From an uncultured Collinsella sp. (GTDB taxonomy: Bacteria > Actinomycetota > Coriobacteriia > Coriobacteriales > Coriobacteriaceae), in NCBI GenBank assembly GCA_900547505.1, contig URGY01000018.1, positions 1 through 16,058 on the forward strand: 16,058 nt of DNA, read 5' to 3'. The notes beneath the pieces are model-generated. The model did not search any database, was not told the DNA's origin, and saw only the letters and a list, made by a program, of their open reading frames with translations. Positions 6,643 through 14,820 of the stretch are shown in pieces. Made by a program: the position numbers and the translations under genes. The stretch's first letter is position 1. Every line of letters starts with the position of its first letter.

Positions 6643-7761
6643 CTAGGCCAGCGCAGCTCGCGTATCAAACAGAGCCTTTGCAATCGCAGCCGTAACCTCG
6701 CTCGAGCGGTCGCTCCACGGCATCGATGTCATGATGCTCATGACATAGGTACGGCCATCGATGTCGATAAGGCCCGCATCGCATGTCGAATAGCAACCAT
6801 CCTCGCTAATCCAGCCTGCCTTGTCGCGCACCAAGGCTTGGTCGTCCGCAATGCCGTCACGAATAAACGATCGGGCCGTAGAGGCCAGAAGGCCCGACAG
6901 CCATTGTGACGTCTCGGTATCATGGCTCAGATACTCGCTCATCTCGCGCCACAACTTGGCCGAGGTGCGCGGGCAATAGGTGGGAAAATCACTCATTGGA
7001 TCGAGTGCGGTATCGTAATCGATGCCAAGACTGACAATCCAATCCTCGTAACCGGCACGGTCAAACGCCGCGCGTAACGCAATAAACGAATCGTTGTCTG
7101 AATTAACGACCGCGGCCTCGATCAGGTCGCGCACCGTCTGCCAGCCCATGTTGTAGCCACCATAGGTGCCAAGGGAATCATCGAGTGAGACCTGGCCCGT
7201 CTCGACCAGAGATTCGCAGATGTACAACGCATAGAGTGCCTTGTAGCTACTCGCGCCGTAGACCTCGACATTGGCGTTATACGTCACGCCCTTGCCGCTC
7301 GACAGATCGTAAAACACCACGCCCACATCGCCCAATTCCTGGGCCTGATCAAGGGTATCTTTGATCGCGGCGAGGCTCTCATCCTCCAGGGCGGGAATCT
7401 GGTCATCAACCAGTGAGAAGGTCTGCACGGTATCGCCTGAAGGAATATCGTTAAAGTCCGCCTTCGAAAGCCTCGTCTTGAGGCTCGCTGTCGACAGGGT
7501 TTGACTTGCGGTGGCTTTAGATTCAGAGACCTTCTCGTTTTGCAGCTGTACCGTTGACGCATCTGAGTGTGCCATTCGCTCCGAGGCGTAGGTTTTAACG
7601 GTAATTCCGAGGATAATAACCGCCAACGTTAGCATCCCAATGGCGGCAATCTTCGTCACGTGGATGCGAGCGTCAGCGAGGCCACGCGAAGGCGTGCCCT
7701 TCGTCTCATATCTGCTGCCATGCTGCGGCACATACTCGTCCCGCGATGCGTTGTTTCGCAC
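6643..7761 (-). CDS. Membrane-anchored class A beta-lactamase-fold serine hydrolase
   Basis: A 372-residue protein with an N-terminal membrane anchor (about 36-57, IAAIGMLTLAVIILGITV), a Ser/Thr-rich linker and a C-terminal beta-lactamase-like domain. The active-site motifs are S171-x-x-K174 (SSYK), SDN (221-223) and KAG (314-316) in place of KTG. The omega-loop segment reads DFPTYCPRTSAKL, and I cannot find a clear counterpart of the deacylating Glu of true class A beta-lactamases, so a cell-wall peptidase or other acyl-serine function is more likely than antibiotic hydrolysis. The start is GTG at 7761, supported by AGGAG about 6 bases upstream. It is the first gene before mtnN and engB, 78 bp from mtnN. 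Confidence 0.85.
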   Translation of the reverse strand: MRNNASRDEYVPQHGSRYETKGTPSRGLADARIHVTKIAAIGMLTLAVIILGITVKTYASERMAHSDASTVQLQNEKVSESKATASQTLSTASLKTRLSKADFNDIPSGDTVQTFSLVDDQIPALEDESLAAIKDTLDQAQELGDVGVVFYDLSSGKGVTYNANVEVYGASSYKALYALYICESLVETGQVSLDDSLGTYGGYNMGWQTVRDLIEAAVVNSDNDSFIALRAAFDRAGYEDWIVSLGIDYDTALDPMSDFPTYCPRTSAKLWREMSEYLSHDTETSQWLSGLLASTARSFIRDGIADDQALVRDKAGWISEDGCYSTCDAGLIDIDGRTYVMSIMTSMPWSDRSSEVTAAIAKALFDTRAALA

Positions 7762-7920
7762 GTGGTCTCCTGACTGCTACCGTTTATATACGAGCAGCAT
7801 AATACCGAGCAGGTATTTCTTTCCAAAGATATTCAGCGGCGTTTAAGGTGTCTTTAAAGAAACCACAAGCGTATTTATCCAAATGGCACGATTCTGTTGC
7901 GCATCTCCGCCCAAAACGCA

Positions 7921-7985
7921 GTTGTGGTGGAATAGTTCCTGTTTGGGCGGCATAAGCCGAAAAACAAGAACTATTCCACCGCAAC
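7921..7985. repeat. 65-bp hairpin element
   Basis: Inverted arms of 24 bp (7921-7944 and 7962-7985) match at 22 positions. The centre holds a nested small hairpin (cggc, ataa, gccg at 7948-7959). There is no T-run. It resembles a dispersed palindromic unit rather than a plain terminator. Confidence 0.65.
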
Positions 7986-8016
7986 TTGACGGGGCTCTTT
8001 GGCAATCAACTTGGTG

Positions 8017-8061
8017 CCCAGGGGCACTCATTTAAGTCTGTCCCCAATGAGTGCCCTTGGG
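8017..8061. repeat. Dyad element after pflA
   Basis: Arms of 16 bp (8017-8032 and 8046-8061) with one G:T pair enclose a 13-base loop. It lies 17 bases past the pflA stop, so it may end or protect the pflA transcript. The - strand reads ggggacagacttaaatgagt across the loop, which resembles from memory REP-like sequences met in other bacteria. Confidence 0.55.
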
Positions 8062-8077
8062 GAGCGAAAATGGCTCG

Positions 8078-8896
8078 CTAGCCGATGGCGTTTTTGAGTT
8101 CCGCGCGGCGCTTTTTCATGCCCGTCATGACGGCGTTGCGCAGCTCGGGCATGCGCGCGGTATCCATCTGGGGCACGCCCTCGAGCTTATAGGGAATGCC
8201 CAGTTGCTCGTACTTGACGACACCCATCGTGTGATACGGCAGCATCTCCAGGCCGACCACGTTATGCCACGGGGCGATTAGACGACCGAGTGCCTCGCAC
8301 TCCTCAACCGTATCGGTAATGCCCGGCACCACCACGTGGCGGATAACGACCTTAATCTTGCGGCGCGCGAGCTCATCACCAAACGCCAGAATGCGTGCGG
8401 GATCGCAACCGGTCAGCTTTTTATGCTCGACGGGATCGGCGTGTTTAATGTCGAGCAGCACCATATCGGTCTCGTTGAGTACGGCATCGAACTTCTCGGG
8501 ATGCGCGGGGTCGAACGCATAGCCGCAGCTATCCAAGCAGGTGTGCACGCGACCATCGGGGTTGTTGTGCATGGCGCGGAACAGGTCGGCCAAAAACTCA
8601 GGCTGCAGGAGCGGCTCGCCGCCGGATACCGTAATACCACCGCTGCGGTAAAACTCATGGTTGCTCTGGAACTCGTCCATCAGGTGCTCGACGGTCACCA
8701 TGGTGCCGCCGTTCACCGACCAGGTATCGGGGTTGTGGCAATACGCACAGCGCATGGGGCAGCCCTGAACAAACACCACAAAGCGGATGCCGGGTCCATC
8801 GACCGTTCCCATCGTCTCAATCGAATGCACGCGGCCCAGGACAAACGCAGAGTCCTCGGGACGAGCGTCCACACCCTCGAGCGTCATCTCAGCCAT
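8078..8896 (-). CDS. pflA: Pyruvate formate-lyase activating enzyme
   Basis: Radical SAM enzyme that installs the glycyl radical on pyruvate formate-lyase for anaerobic pyruvate cleavage. It has the cluster motif CPMRCAYC (Cys 46, 50, 53 counting from the chosen start), preceded by TVDGPGIRFVVFVQG, and the SAM-binding SGGEPLLQPEF. The 272 residues are slightly longer than usual at the N-terminus. The ATG at 8896 is favoured because AAGGTAG and GCGGGA lie before it; the ATG at 8917 has no Shine-Dalgarno but cannot be excluded. No pyruvate formate-lyase gene is in the window, so the partner must lie elsewhere. Another glycyl-radical activase specificity is possible but less likely given the sequence. 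Confidence 0.9.
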   Translation of the reverse strand: MAEMTLEGVDARPEDSAFVLGRVHSIETMGTVDGPGIRFVVFVQGCPMRCAYCHNPDTWSVNGGTMVTVEHLMDEFQSNHEFYRSGGITVSGGEPLLQPEFLADLFRAMHNNPDGRVHTCLDSCGYAFDPAHPEKFDAVLNETDMVLLDIKHADPVEHKKLTGCDPARILAFGDELARRKIKVVIRHVVVPGITDTVEECEALGRLIAPWHNVVGLEMLPYHTMGVVKYEQLGIPYKLEGVPQMDTARMPELRNAVMTGMKKRRAELKNAIG

Positions 8897-9018
8897 TCCC
8901 GCTACCTTGCCTCTCATTGGTTTTAGCTACATAAATGCCAGAGTCATTCTAGCCCATATGCATGATGGCGAAACGGTTTAGCGGTCAATTGGGTTGTTCT
9001 ATTTGACCCCACGCAAGA

Positions 9019-9051
9019 GCGGCGGGTAGGTTGTCGCAACCCGCCCGCCGC
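9019..9051. terminator. GC-rich hairpin after the degV-family gene
   Basis: A stem of 15-bp arms (9019-9033 and 9037-9051), one G:T pair and one mismatch, has loop tcg. It lies about 30 bp past the stop of the - strand degV-family gene and probably terminates it. The T-run is poor. Confidence 0.5.
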
Positions 9052-9082
9052 CGAGGCAATAGAAATCGATAGACGCCAGGCC

Positions 9083-9937
9083 TTACGCTTTAAGCGTGAG
9101 CACCGCACCGAAGGCGGTCGGGCCGCAATGGCTCGAGATGACGCCACCGACCTGAGTCCAGGTAACGTCCTTAAAGCCCAGGTCGTGCGCATAGACCTCC
9201 ATGTCGTCGCGCAGCTCCTGGGAAAGGCCTACCGAATACGCCAGGCCAATGTGCGAGTAGTCAATCTCGCCCTTCGTAACCATGTGGTCAATAAAGGCAC
9301 GGGCGCACTTGAGCATAGAGCCGCGGAACTTCTTAGTCGCCACGAACTTGCCGCCCGTCACCTCAATGCAGGGCTTAATCTTGAGCAGGTGGGCGCCAAG
9401 GAATGCCACGTTGGACAGACGACCGCCCGCCTTAAGGAAGGCTAGGTCGGTAGGAACAAAGCCCAGCAGCACACGGTCCATGACGGAATTCGTAAAAGCA
9501 AAGATCTCGTCGACGGTAGCATCTGGATGGGCTTCGATATACTTAGCGGTCTCGACGACAACGAGCGACTGGCCCACCGAGACGAAGCGCGTGTCCATGG
9601 AGTAGACGTAGTCGCGACCCTTGGCGGCGATCTTCGATGATTGATGCGAGCAGGTCGTGGCCTCGGAATACGCGAGATGCAAAATAGTCGCGTCGGGCTG
9701 CTCGGCATGAATTCGGTCATACACGTGAGCAAAATCCGCAGGCGCGCAGCCACTAGTCTTGGGCATTACGCCAAACTCGTTGCAGCGTGAATAAATCTCG
9801 AGCGGATCGATCGAGCCGTCCTCGACGGTCTCGTCACCAATCGTGACATACATGGGCACGCGCACGATGCCGTAGCGCTCGCAAAGCTCCGGCGTCACAT
9901 CCGACCCAGACTCAACCACGATTACGTACTTGCCCAT
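9083..9937 (-). CDS. DegV-family fatty-acid-binding protein
   Basis: A 284-residue cytosolic protein of the DegV/FakB family, whose members bind a fatty acid; some present it to a fatty acid kinase (FakA). The N-terminus MGKYVIVVESGSDVTPELC fits the family, as do TSGCAPADF (61-69), which matches the TSQPSP-type loop, and DTRFVSVGQSLVV (115-127), FLKAGGRLS and the C-terminal SHCGPTAFG motif. The usual SSGLSGTYQS segment reads SEATTCSHQS here, a more divergent headgroup site. The ATG at 9937 is chosen by the family N-terminus; the Shine-Dalgarno is weak, and an upstream in-frame ATG at 9961 exists. No fakA is nearby. Confidence 0.88.
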   Translation of the reverse strand: MGKYVIVVESGSDVTPELCERYGIVRVPMYVTIGDETVEDGSIDPLEIYSRCNEFGVMPKTSGCAPADFAHVYDRIHAEQPDATILHLAYSEATTCSHQSSKIAAKGRDYVYSMDTRFVSVGQSLVVVETAKYIEAHPDATVDEIFAFTNSVMDRVLLGFVPTDLAFLKAGGRLSNVAFLGAHLLKIKPCIEVTGGKFVATKKFRGSMLKCARAFIDHMVTKGEIDYSHIGLAYSVGLSQELRDDMEVYAHDLGFKDVTWTQVGGVISSHCGPTAFGAVLTLKA

Positions 9938-10213
9938 TATTATCACGACCCATCTCAACATTGGCTTTTCAATACATGGCACGCGCCGCCGCACTGTTGC
10001 ACAACAGCGTCCAAGCGCCAAAGAGACGCCGCCCCTTGCACACAACAAAGGACAGCGTCTCCCTGGAAAACTCCGTGCTTATCTAGGATTCCATACGGTT
10101 TATTAAGGAGGGTTACTTATTCCGCAAACGGTCGCTATATGCGGTAAGCGGTAGTTGGCCGCGACAACTGCGACACATTCCGTCCAGTAAATCCAATCGT
10201 GCTCCACGCACGG

Positions 10214-11656
10214 TTAATGCACGAGGCGGTAGAAATTCATCGATGCCGCACCCTCGGCGTGCAGCTCCATCGCCGGAACCGCCGGCGAATAGGTACGGCT
10301 CGTAAGTGCCGCCTCGCCGCCATTTGCAAAAATCTCGACCATCGTAGTGTCCGAAAGCACGCGTAGGTCGCGAAGCTCGCCGAGCTCAATCGACCTCTGG
10401 TCGCGCCCATAGCCTTCGTCACCCATATCGAGGGTAAGCATCCCGTCCGTATAACGCACAAAGACACCCTTGCGGATTTCGAGCTCGACCATCTTGGCGC
10501 CCTCGCAGGAAACCACAAGATCAAACAGGCGGCCCGGCTCCTCAACGGTTTCACCGCCTGTCGCGCGAACGCAGTCGCCGCGCATCCTCTCAATCTCGTG
10601 CGCCGGCTGCTGGCAGAGCTTACCATCGCGCATGCTCAGCTCTCGCGGCACCGTCAACGCGCACTGCCACCCGCGCGCCACCGTCGGGTTTTCCGCCGTC
10701 GCATCGGGGCAACCCGACCATCCGATCATCAAACGCCGGCCTGCAGCATCCTCAAAGGACTGCGGAGCATAGAAATCAAAACCGGCATCGACCATCGGGG
10801 GCATGCCCTGCCCGGTGATCTTAAAACTCGGCGCCTCCCAATCGGCCTCGATAGGGAACCACACGCACTGATGCGGATTGCGGTAACGCCAACCATCGGC
10901 AGGCACACCCTGCGGACAGCAAACGAGAATAAGCTCGCCATCAAGCTCAAACAGATCAGGGCACTCCCACATAAAGCCAAACTTCTCGCCCAGCTCAATG
11001 CGCGTCGCATAGCTCCAGACCCCTAAATCACGCGAAGTATAGACAAGCACGCAGCCACGGTCGTCTTTCGTACGAGCGCCCAGAACCATGTAGTAGATAC
11101 CATCGTGCTCAAGGATCTTGGGGTCGCGCACGTGCGTACCGATATCGTCGGGGTAATCGACTGGTCCAACAGCCATGCGCTTCTCGCCCAATTCGTCGGG
11201 ATTCTCGGCAACCATATGAATCTGGTTTTGCTCACGGCCCGTCAACACGTAGTCGTAATCATCGCGGTCAAAATGCTTGACGTTGCCGGTATAGAAGTAG
11301 TGAATCTTGCCATCACGTACAAAGGCAGAACCAGAATACGCTCCGCTCGAATCCAAATCGGAATCGGGGAACAGCACGGGGCCGTGATTCTCGTACGTCA
11401 CAAAATCCTTTGTCGTCAGATGGTTCCAAAGCACTGGACCGCCATGCGCAGCATCGAACGGATCGTATTGATGATAGATGTGATACGTATCACCAATCTG
11501 AACCAAACCGTTGGGGTCGTTGAGCCAGCCAAGCTCAGGCTCCACATGGAACAGAAGCCTATCGGGGTCGGACGCGATGCGAGCCGCCGTCTCATCCTGT
11601 CCGGCACGCCACTGCTCATAGTCCGCGCGTGTCACCTTGTTTTTTTGATTTAACAT
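10214..11656 (-). CDS. scrB: Sucrose-6-phosphate hydrolase (GH32)
   Basis: Glycoside hydrolase family 32 enzyme, likely splitting the sucrose-6-phosphate made by the PTS permease into glucose-6-phosphate and fructose in the cytosol. The 480 residues are the usual length. The catalytic set is intact: WLNDPNG (44-50) with nucleophile Asp47, RDP (177-179) as transition-state stabiliser, and ECPDLF with acid/base Glu231. A C-terminal beta-sandwich follows (from about residue 340). There is no signal peptide, in line with a phosphorylated intracellular substrate. It lies about 100 bp downstream of the permease gene with a strong hairpin between. The Shine-Dalgarno before the ATG at 11656 is weak. 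Exact sugar specificity is inferred from context. Confidence 0.9.
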   Translation of the reverse strand: MLNQKNKVTRADYEQWRAGQDETAARIASDPDRLLFHVEPELGWLNDPNGLVQIGDTYHIYHQYDPFDAAHGGPVLWNHLTTKDFVTYENHGPVLFPDSDLDSSGAYSGSAFVRDGKIHYFYTGNVKHFDRDDYDYVLTGREQNQIHMVAENPDELGEKRMAVGPVDYPDDIGTHVRDPKILEHDGIYYMVLGARTKDDRGCVLVYTSRDLGVWSYATRIELGEKFGFMWECPDLFELDGELILVCCPQGVPADGWRYRNPHQCVWFPIEADWEAPSFKITGQGMPPMVDAGFDFYAPQSFEDAAGRRLMIGWSGCPDATAENPTVARGWQCALTVPRELSMRDGKLCQQPAHEIERMRGDCVRATGGETVEEPGRLFDLVVSCEGAKMVELEIRKGVFVRYTDGMLTLDMGDEGYGRDQRSIELGELRDLRVLSDTTMVEIFANGGEAALTSRTYSPAVPAMELHAEGAASMNFYRLVH

Positions 11657-11680
11657 CGCCGTTGACTTTCTCGTCTATGG

Positions 11681-11718
11681 GGAAGGACGCTCGACTCACA
11701 CGAGTCGAACGCCCTTCC
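11681..11718 (-). promoter_or_regulatory. Intercistronic hairpin between permease and scrB
   Basis: Inverted arms of 16 bp (11681-11696 and 11703-11718) differ at two positions. On the - strand RNA both differences become G:U pairs, so the stem is fully paired only in the transcript of this operon. There is no T-run. It may partially end transcription or protect and process the mRNA, giving different levels of permease and hydrolase. Confidence 0.6.
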
Positions 11719-11757
11719 TCAAATGGACTTATCCTCAGATTACACTGAACGGCTCAA

Positions 11758-13209
11758 CTAGAAGCTAACGTCGAAGCCAGCGCCAGCGCCCTCTTCATCG
11801 GTGGTCGGCACGCCCTTTGCCTTGTTGTAGGCAAAGATCAAGACGATCGGCACGATAAAGGCGATGAGATTGCCAGCCACATACCACACGAGGGTCTCGG
11901 GCGTGACGATGAGCAGGCCAAGCACGCCGGTCAGACCCTGACCGATAGCGCGCACCTCAAAGAGCTTGACGAAGGCACCGCCGCAGCCTGCACCGATGCA
12001 TGCGCAGATGAACGGGATGATCGAGTAGCGCATGTTTGCAGCGAAGATAGCGGGCTCGGAGATTCCGACCAGCGTCGGGATAAAGGACGACATGCAGATG
12101 TTGCGCTCTTTGGAGTGCTTCTTGTGAATGAGGTACATACCGATGGCGCCGCCGCCCTGGGCGATGATGGAAACCGACCAGATGGCCTGGATGTAGTTGA
12201 AGCCGGTCGTGGCAACGAGGTTGGCCTCGATACCCTGGATGAACTGATGCGTACCGGTAACGACGAGCGGCTGCAGGAACGCGGCAAAGACAAAGGCACC
12301 AAAGACGCCCATCCTGTTGTACAGGATATCGATTACGCCGGCGAGGACGTCACCGATCAGGTTGCCGAGCGGGCCGAACACGGTGAACAGGGCGACGTTA
12401 GCAAGAATCAGGGTAACGGTCGGGACAAAGACGAACGAAACGACCTCGGGGATGTACTTCTGGGCAATCTTTTCGACCTTGGCCATAAACCAGGCAGTCA
12501 GGATTGCGGGGAACACACCGCCCTGGAAAGCAACCATGGGAATGGATAGCGGACCGAAGTTCCAGTACTCAGCACCCGTCGGGTCCATAACGAACGTGTT
12601 ACGGTTCATAAGACTCGGGTGAACCATGACGATACCGACGAGGATGCCCAGGATCGGGTTACCGCCAAAACGCTTGACCGCGCTGTACATAACCAGGACA
12701 GGCAGGTAGTCGAACGTGGTGGCGATAATGGCAAAGAAGCTTGCGAGGTTCTTGAGGAACTCGCTGTGATCGGCGAGGCTGCCTTCCATGCCAAAGAGGC
12801 CGTTGGCAACGATCAGCGACTTAAGGCCGATGATGATTGCAGCGCCGACGAAGGCGGGAATGATGGGGATAAAGATATCCGAGAATACCTTGAGGACCGA
12901 GAAGAACTTGCCCTTCTTGTCCGCCTCGGCGCCCTTGACCTCGGAAGCACTGATCTCCTTAACGCCCGTCAGAGCCATAAACTCATCGTAAACCTTGTTG
13001 ACGGTACCGGTACCGAAAATGATCATGAGCTGGCCGCTGTTGTACAGCACGCCCTTGACGCCATCGATGTTCTCGAGCTCGGCCTTGTTGTATTTGCTCG
13101 TATCCTTGAGCACCAGACGCAGACGGGTCACGCAATGCGTGGCGCCCTCGATGTTCTCCAGTCCGCCGACGTTGTCGACGACTTGCTGGGACACTGCCTT
13201 GTAGTCCAT
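11758..13209 (-). CDS. scrA: PTS sucrose-type EIIBC permease
   Basis: Membrane sugar transporter of the glucose/sucrose PTS superfamily that imports and phosphorylates the sugar. The 483 residues comprise an EIIB domain (about 1-85) with the phosphorylated Cys26 in CVTRLRL, a linker, and an EIIC domain (about 105-465) of some ten hydrophobic segments with the conserved GISEPAIFAANMR. No EIIA domain is fused, so a separate glucose-type EIIA must serve it. The ATG at 13209 is preferred over the one at 13221, since GGAGAGGAA precedes it and the upstream ATG has no correctly spaced site. Sucrose specificity is inferred from the GH32 neighbours; trehalose or another beta-fructoside is not excluded. 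Confidence 0.9.
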   Translation of the reverse strand: MDYKAVSQQVVDNVGGLENIEGATHCVTRLRLVLKDTSKYNKAELENIDGVKGVLYNSGQLMIIFGTGTVNKVYDEFMALTGVKEISASEVKGAEADKKGKFFSVLKVFSDIFIPIIPAFVGAAIIIGLKSLIVANGLFGMEGSLADHSEFLKNLASFFAIIATTFDYLPVLVMYSAVKRFGGNPILGILVGIVMVHPSLMNRNTFVMDPTGAEYWNFGPLSIPMVAFQGGVFPAILTAWFMAKVEKIAQKYIPEVVSFVFVPTVTLILANVALFTVFGPLGNLIGDVLAGVIDILYNRMGVFGAFVFAAFLQPLVVTGTHQFIQGIEANLVATTGFNYIQAIWSVSIIAQGGGAIGMYLIHKKHSKERNICMSSFIPTLVGISEPAIFAANMRYSIIPFICACIGAGCGGAFVKLFEVRAIGQGLTGVLGLLIVTPETLVWYVAGNLIAFIVPIVLIFAYNKAKGVPTTDEEGAGAGFDVSF

Positions 13210-13254
13210 GTTCCTCTCCATTCCTTTTCTAGATCATAAAACGGTTCGTTGCCG

Positions 13255-14637
13255 CTACAGAGACGCGATCGTTGCGTTTGCGCACTTGAGCGCACCGTCG
13301 GTGACGGTAAGCGCCACACCCTGGCCCTGCTTGTTGCAGAAGCGAGCGTTGAGCGCAACATCATCGACAAAGATGGTCGCGATGTCGTCGTCGACGACCA
13401 GACGCACATGGTGAGTGCCCTCGCCCTTAAAGAACAACGGACGCTCGAGGCCCATGTTGTTGACCTGGAACCACGGGTACTGGGGAGCCGGCGTGAACTC
13501 GAGCTTGCCCTCGCGCAGGTTGGCGCGGAACTCATAGGCAAGACCGGTCTCGGCGTCCTCGGCGAACTTGACCGAGAAGCCGGCAGCGTTACCGCCGAGC
13601 TCAATGTCGGCATCGAGCAAGTAGGTGGAGCCGGCATCCGCGGCGAGCACCTGCTCGACCTTGCCCGACTCGCAGGAAAGCTCAAAGGTCTCGACTGCCT
13701 TAGCCTCGCCAAAGGCGCCAAGCATGCTGTCGGGGAGCTTGGTGCCGAGCGTTCCGTCGGCACGCTGAACGATCTCGAGGGGCATAAAGGTGCCACCCCA
13801 TAGGTAAGAGCTGGGGTCGCCGCCCTCGTCACGCGTAGGAACCCAACCAAAGAGAACACGACGCTCGCCATCGAATGCGGTGCGAGCGGCGTAGTACGCG
13901 CGGCCGTCGAAGGAGTCGTCAGCGGGGGTAATCCAAGGACCGTTGATGGACTTGGACATGCGGTAACGGGTCTTGTTGCCGTCGCTGTACTCGGAAAAGA
14001 CGAGGTACCACCAGTCGCCCATCTTAAAGAGATCAGGCATCTCGAACATGGTGTACAGGCCCGGGTTCCACCAGTCGCCCTGGAACTCCCAGTTGGTCAG
14101 ATCCTTGGAGGTGAACTTGACCAGGCGGCCGGTCATCAGACGCTTGTCCTCGCCCACACGCGTGCCGAGGATGAGCATGTACTCTTCGTTCTCCTCATCC
14201 CAAAGCACAAAGGGATCGCGCCAGTTGCGGTCATCGTAACCCTCCTGGGGCGGAAGCAGCGTCTCGGCGATGTTCTTCTCCCACTTGACGGCGTCGTCGC
14301 TCGTTGCGTGAAGAAGAACCTGCTTCATCAAACGTGCGCGGACCTTATCGCGATTGCAACCAGTGTAGAGCGCATGGTACTTGTCGCCCACCTTAAACAC
14401 CGTGCCGGCATAAATGTACTGGTCGACTTCCTCGTCGCCGCCACGCTCAAGGCTCTCGCCAAAGTCCTTGTAGTTGACGAAATCCTTGGTCGTAGCGAGT
14501 GCCCAGCCAAACGGCTCTCCGAAAGGTTCGGGGTTACGCGTGTCACGCTGATGATAGAGATAGAACGTGCCGTCCTCGCCGTACGGCATGATGTCGCCTA
14601 CCCAAATTCCCTCAGGCTGGTAATACACCTTGTGCAT
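13255..14637 (-). CDS. Divergent GH32 beta-fructosidase-like enzyme
   Basis: A 460-residue member of the GH32 clan, distant from the canonical copy at 10214. The usual WMNDPNG box is replaced by WVGDIMPYGEDGTFYLYHQ, with Asp15 the likely nucleophile. RDP is present (140-142), and the acid/base motif reads EMPDLF (Glu199), with Met for the family's conserved Cys. The C-terminal beta-sandwich is present. There is no signal peptide, so it acts in the cytosol. It is the first gene after the promoter and ends 45 bp before the permease. The ATG at 14637 is chosen because AAAGGAAG lies about 6 bases upstream. Its substrate may be a phosphorylated fructoside other than sucrose-6-phosphate; this is inference. 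Confidence 0.85.
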   Translation of the reverse strand: MHKVYYQPEGIWVGDIMPYGEDGTFYLYHQRDTRNPEPFGEPFGWALATTKDFVNYKDFGESLERGGDEEVDQYIYAGTVFKVGDKYHALYTGCNRDKVRARLMKQVLLHATSDDAVKWEKNIAETLLPPQEGYDDRNWRDPFVLWDEENEEYMLILGTRVGEDKRLMTGRLVKFTSKDLTNWEFQGDWWNPGLYTMFEMPDLFKMGDWWYLVFSEYSDGNKTRYRMSKSINGPWITPADDSFDGRAYYAARTAFDGERRVLFGWVPTRDEGGDPSSYLWGGTFMPLEIVQRADGTLGTKLPDSMLGAFGEAKAVETFELSCESGKVEQVLAADAGSTYLLDADIELGGNAAGFSVKFAEDAETGLAYEFRANLREGKLEFTPAPQYPWFQVNNMGLERPLFFKGEGTHHVRLVVDDDIATIFVDDVALNARFCNKQGQGVALTVTDGALKCANATIASL

Positions 14638-14679
14638 CCGAGACTTCCTTTCCACGACATACTAACTCGGTACAATGGC

Positions 14680-14708
14680 AAGATATGTCAATCGTTTTCA
14701 TATATCAA
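14680..14708 (-). promoter_or_regulatory. Predicted promoter of the GH32-PTS-scrB operon
   Basis: On the - strand, TTGATA (-35, 14703-14708) and TATCTT (-10, 14680-14685) are separated by exactly 17 bases. This places the start of transcription some 35 bases before the GH32 ATG. Two repressor-motif copies overlie it. Confidence 0.5.
14686..14700. promoter_or_regulatory. LacI-type operator O1
   Basis: TGTCAATCGTTTTCA fills the spacer between the predicted -35 and -10 boxes. It shares the pattern TRTCAAWCGTTTWCA with the sites at 14703 and 15852, and resembles LacI/CcpA-family operators with a central CG. Confidence 0.65.
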
Positions 14709-14717
14709 ACGTTTTCA
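14703..14717. promoter_or_regulatory. LacI-type operator O2
   Basis: TATCAAACGTTTTCA, same orientation as O1 and 17 bp from it, overlaps the predicted -35 box. The centre AAACGTTT is a perfect 8-bp palindrome. Confidence 0.65.
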
Positions 14718-14749
14718 CACCAATACGTCTTTTCGCAGTTCCAGTCGTC

Positions 14750-14764
14750 GGCAAACGGTTGACA
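14750..14764. promoter_or_regulatory. Weaker operator-like site O3
   Basis: On the - strand this reads TGTCAACCGTTTGCC, matching the common motif at 12 of 15 positions and inverted relative to O1 and O2. It is about 50-65 bp upstream of them and may be an auxiliary site. Confidence 0.4.
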
Positions 14765-14820
14765 TATGCCGGTGAACGGTCATCAGAGGCGTTTGAGGAA
14801 TTCTTTTGGCACGGGATGAA

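Larger units (their letters stand above)
7762..8077. other. Intergenic gap with two dyad elements
   Basis: The 316 bases between pflA and the serine hydrolase hold two separate inverted repeats (7921-7985 and 8017-8061), listed below, and presumably the promoter of the serine hydrolase. I see no gene in it; the open frames here run through the palindromes. Confidence 0.6.

Noticed and set aside
13128..13871. A 247-codon - strand frame overlapping the divergent GH32 gene and the start of the permease gene
   Set aside because: Its product is Ser/Arg/Pro-rich and overlaps two well supported genes on the same strand in another frame.
14772..14785. A further operator-like site (gtgaacggtcatc)
   Set aside because: It matches the repressor motif at too few positions compared with the other sites.
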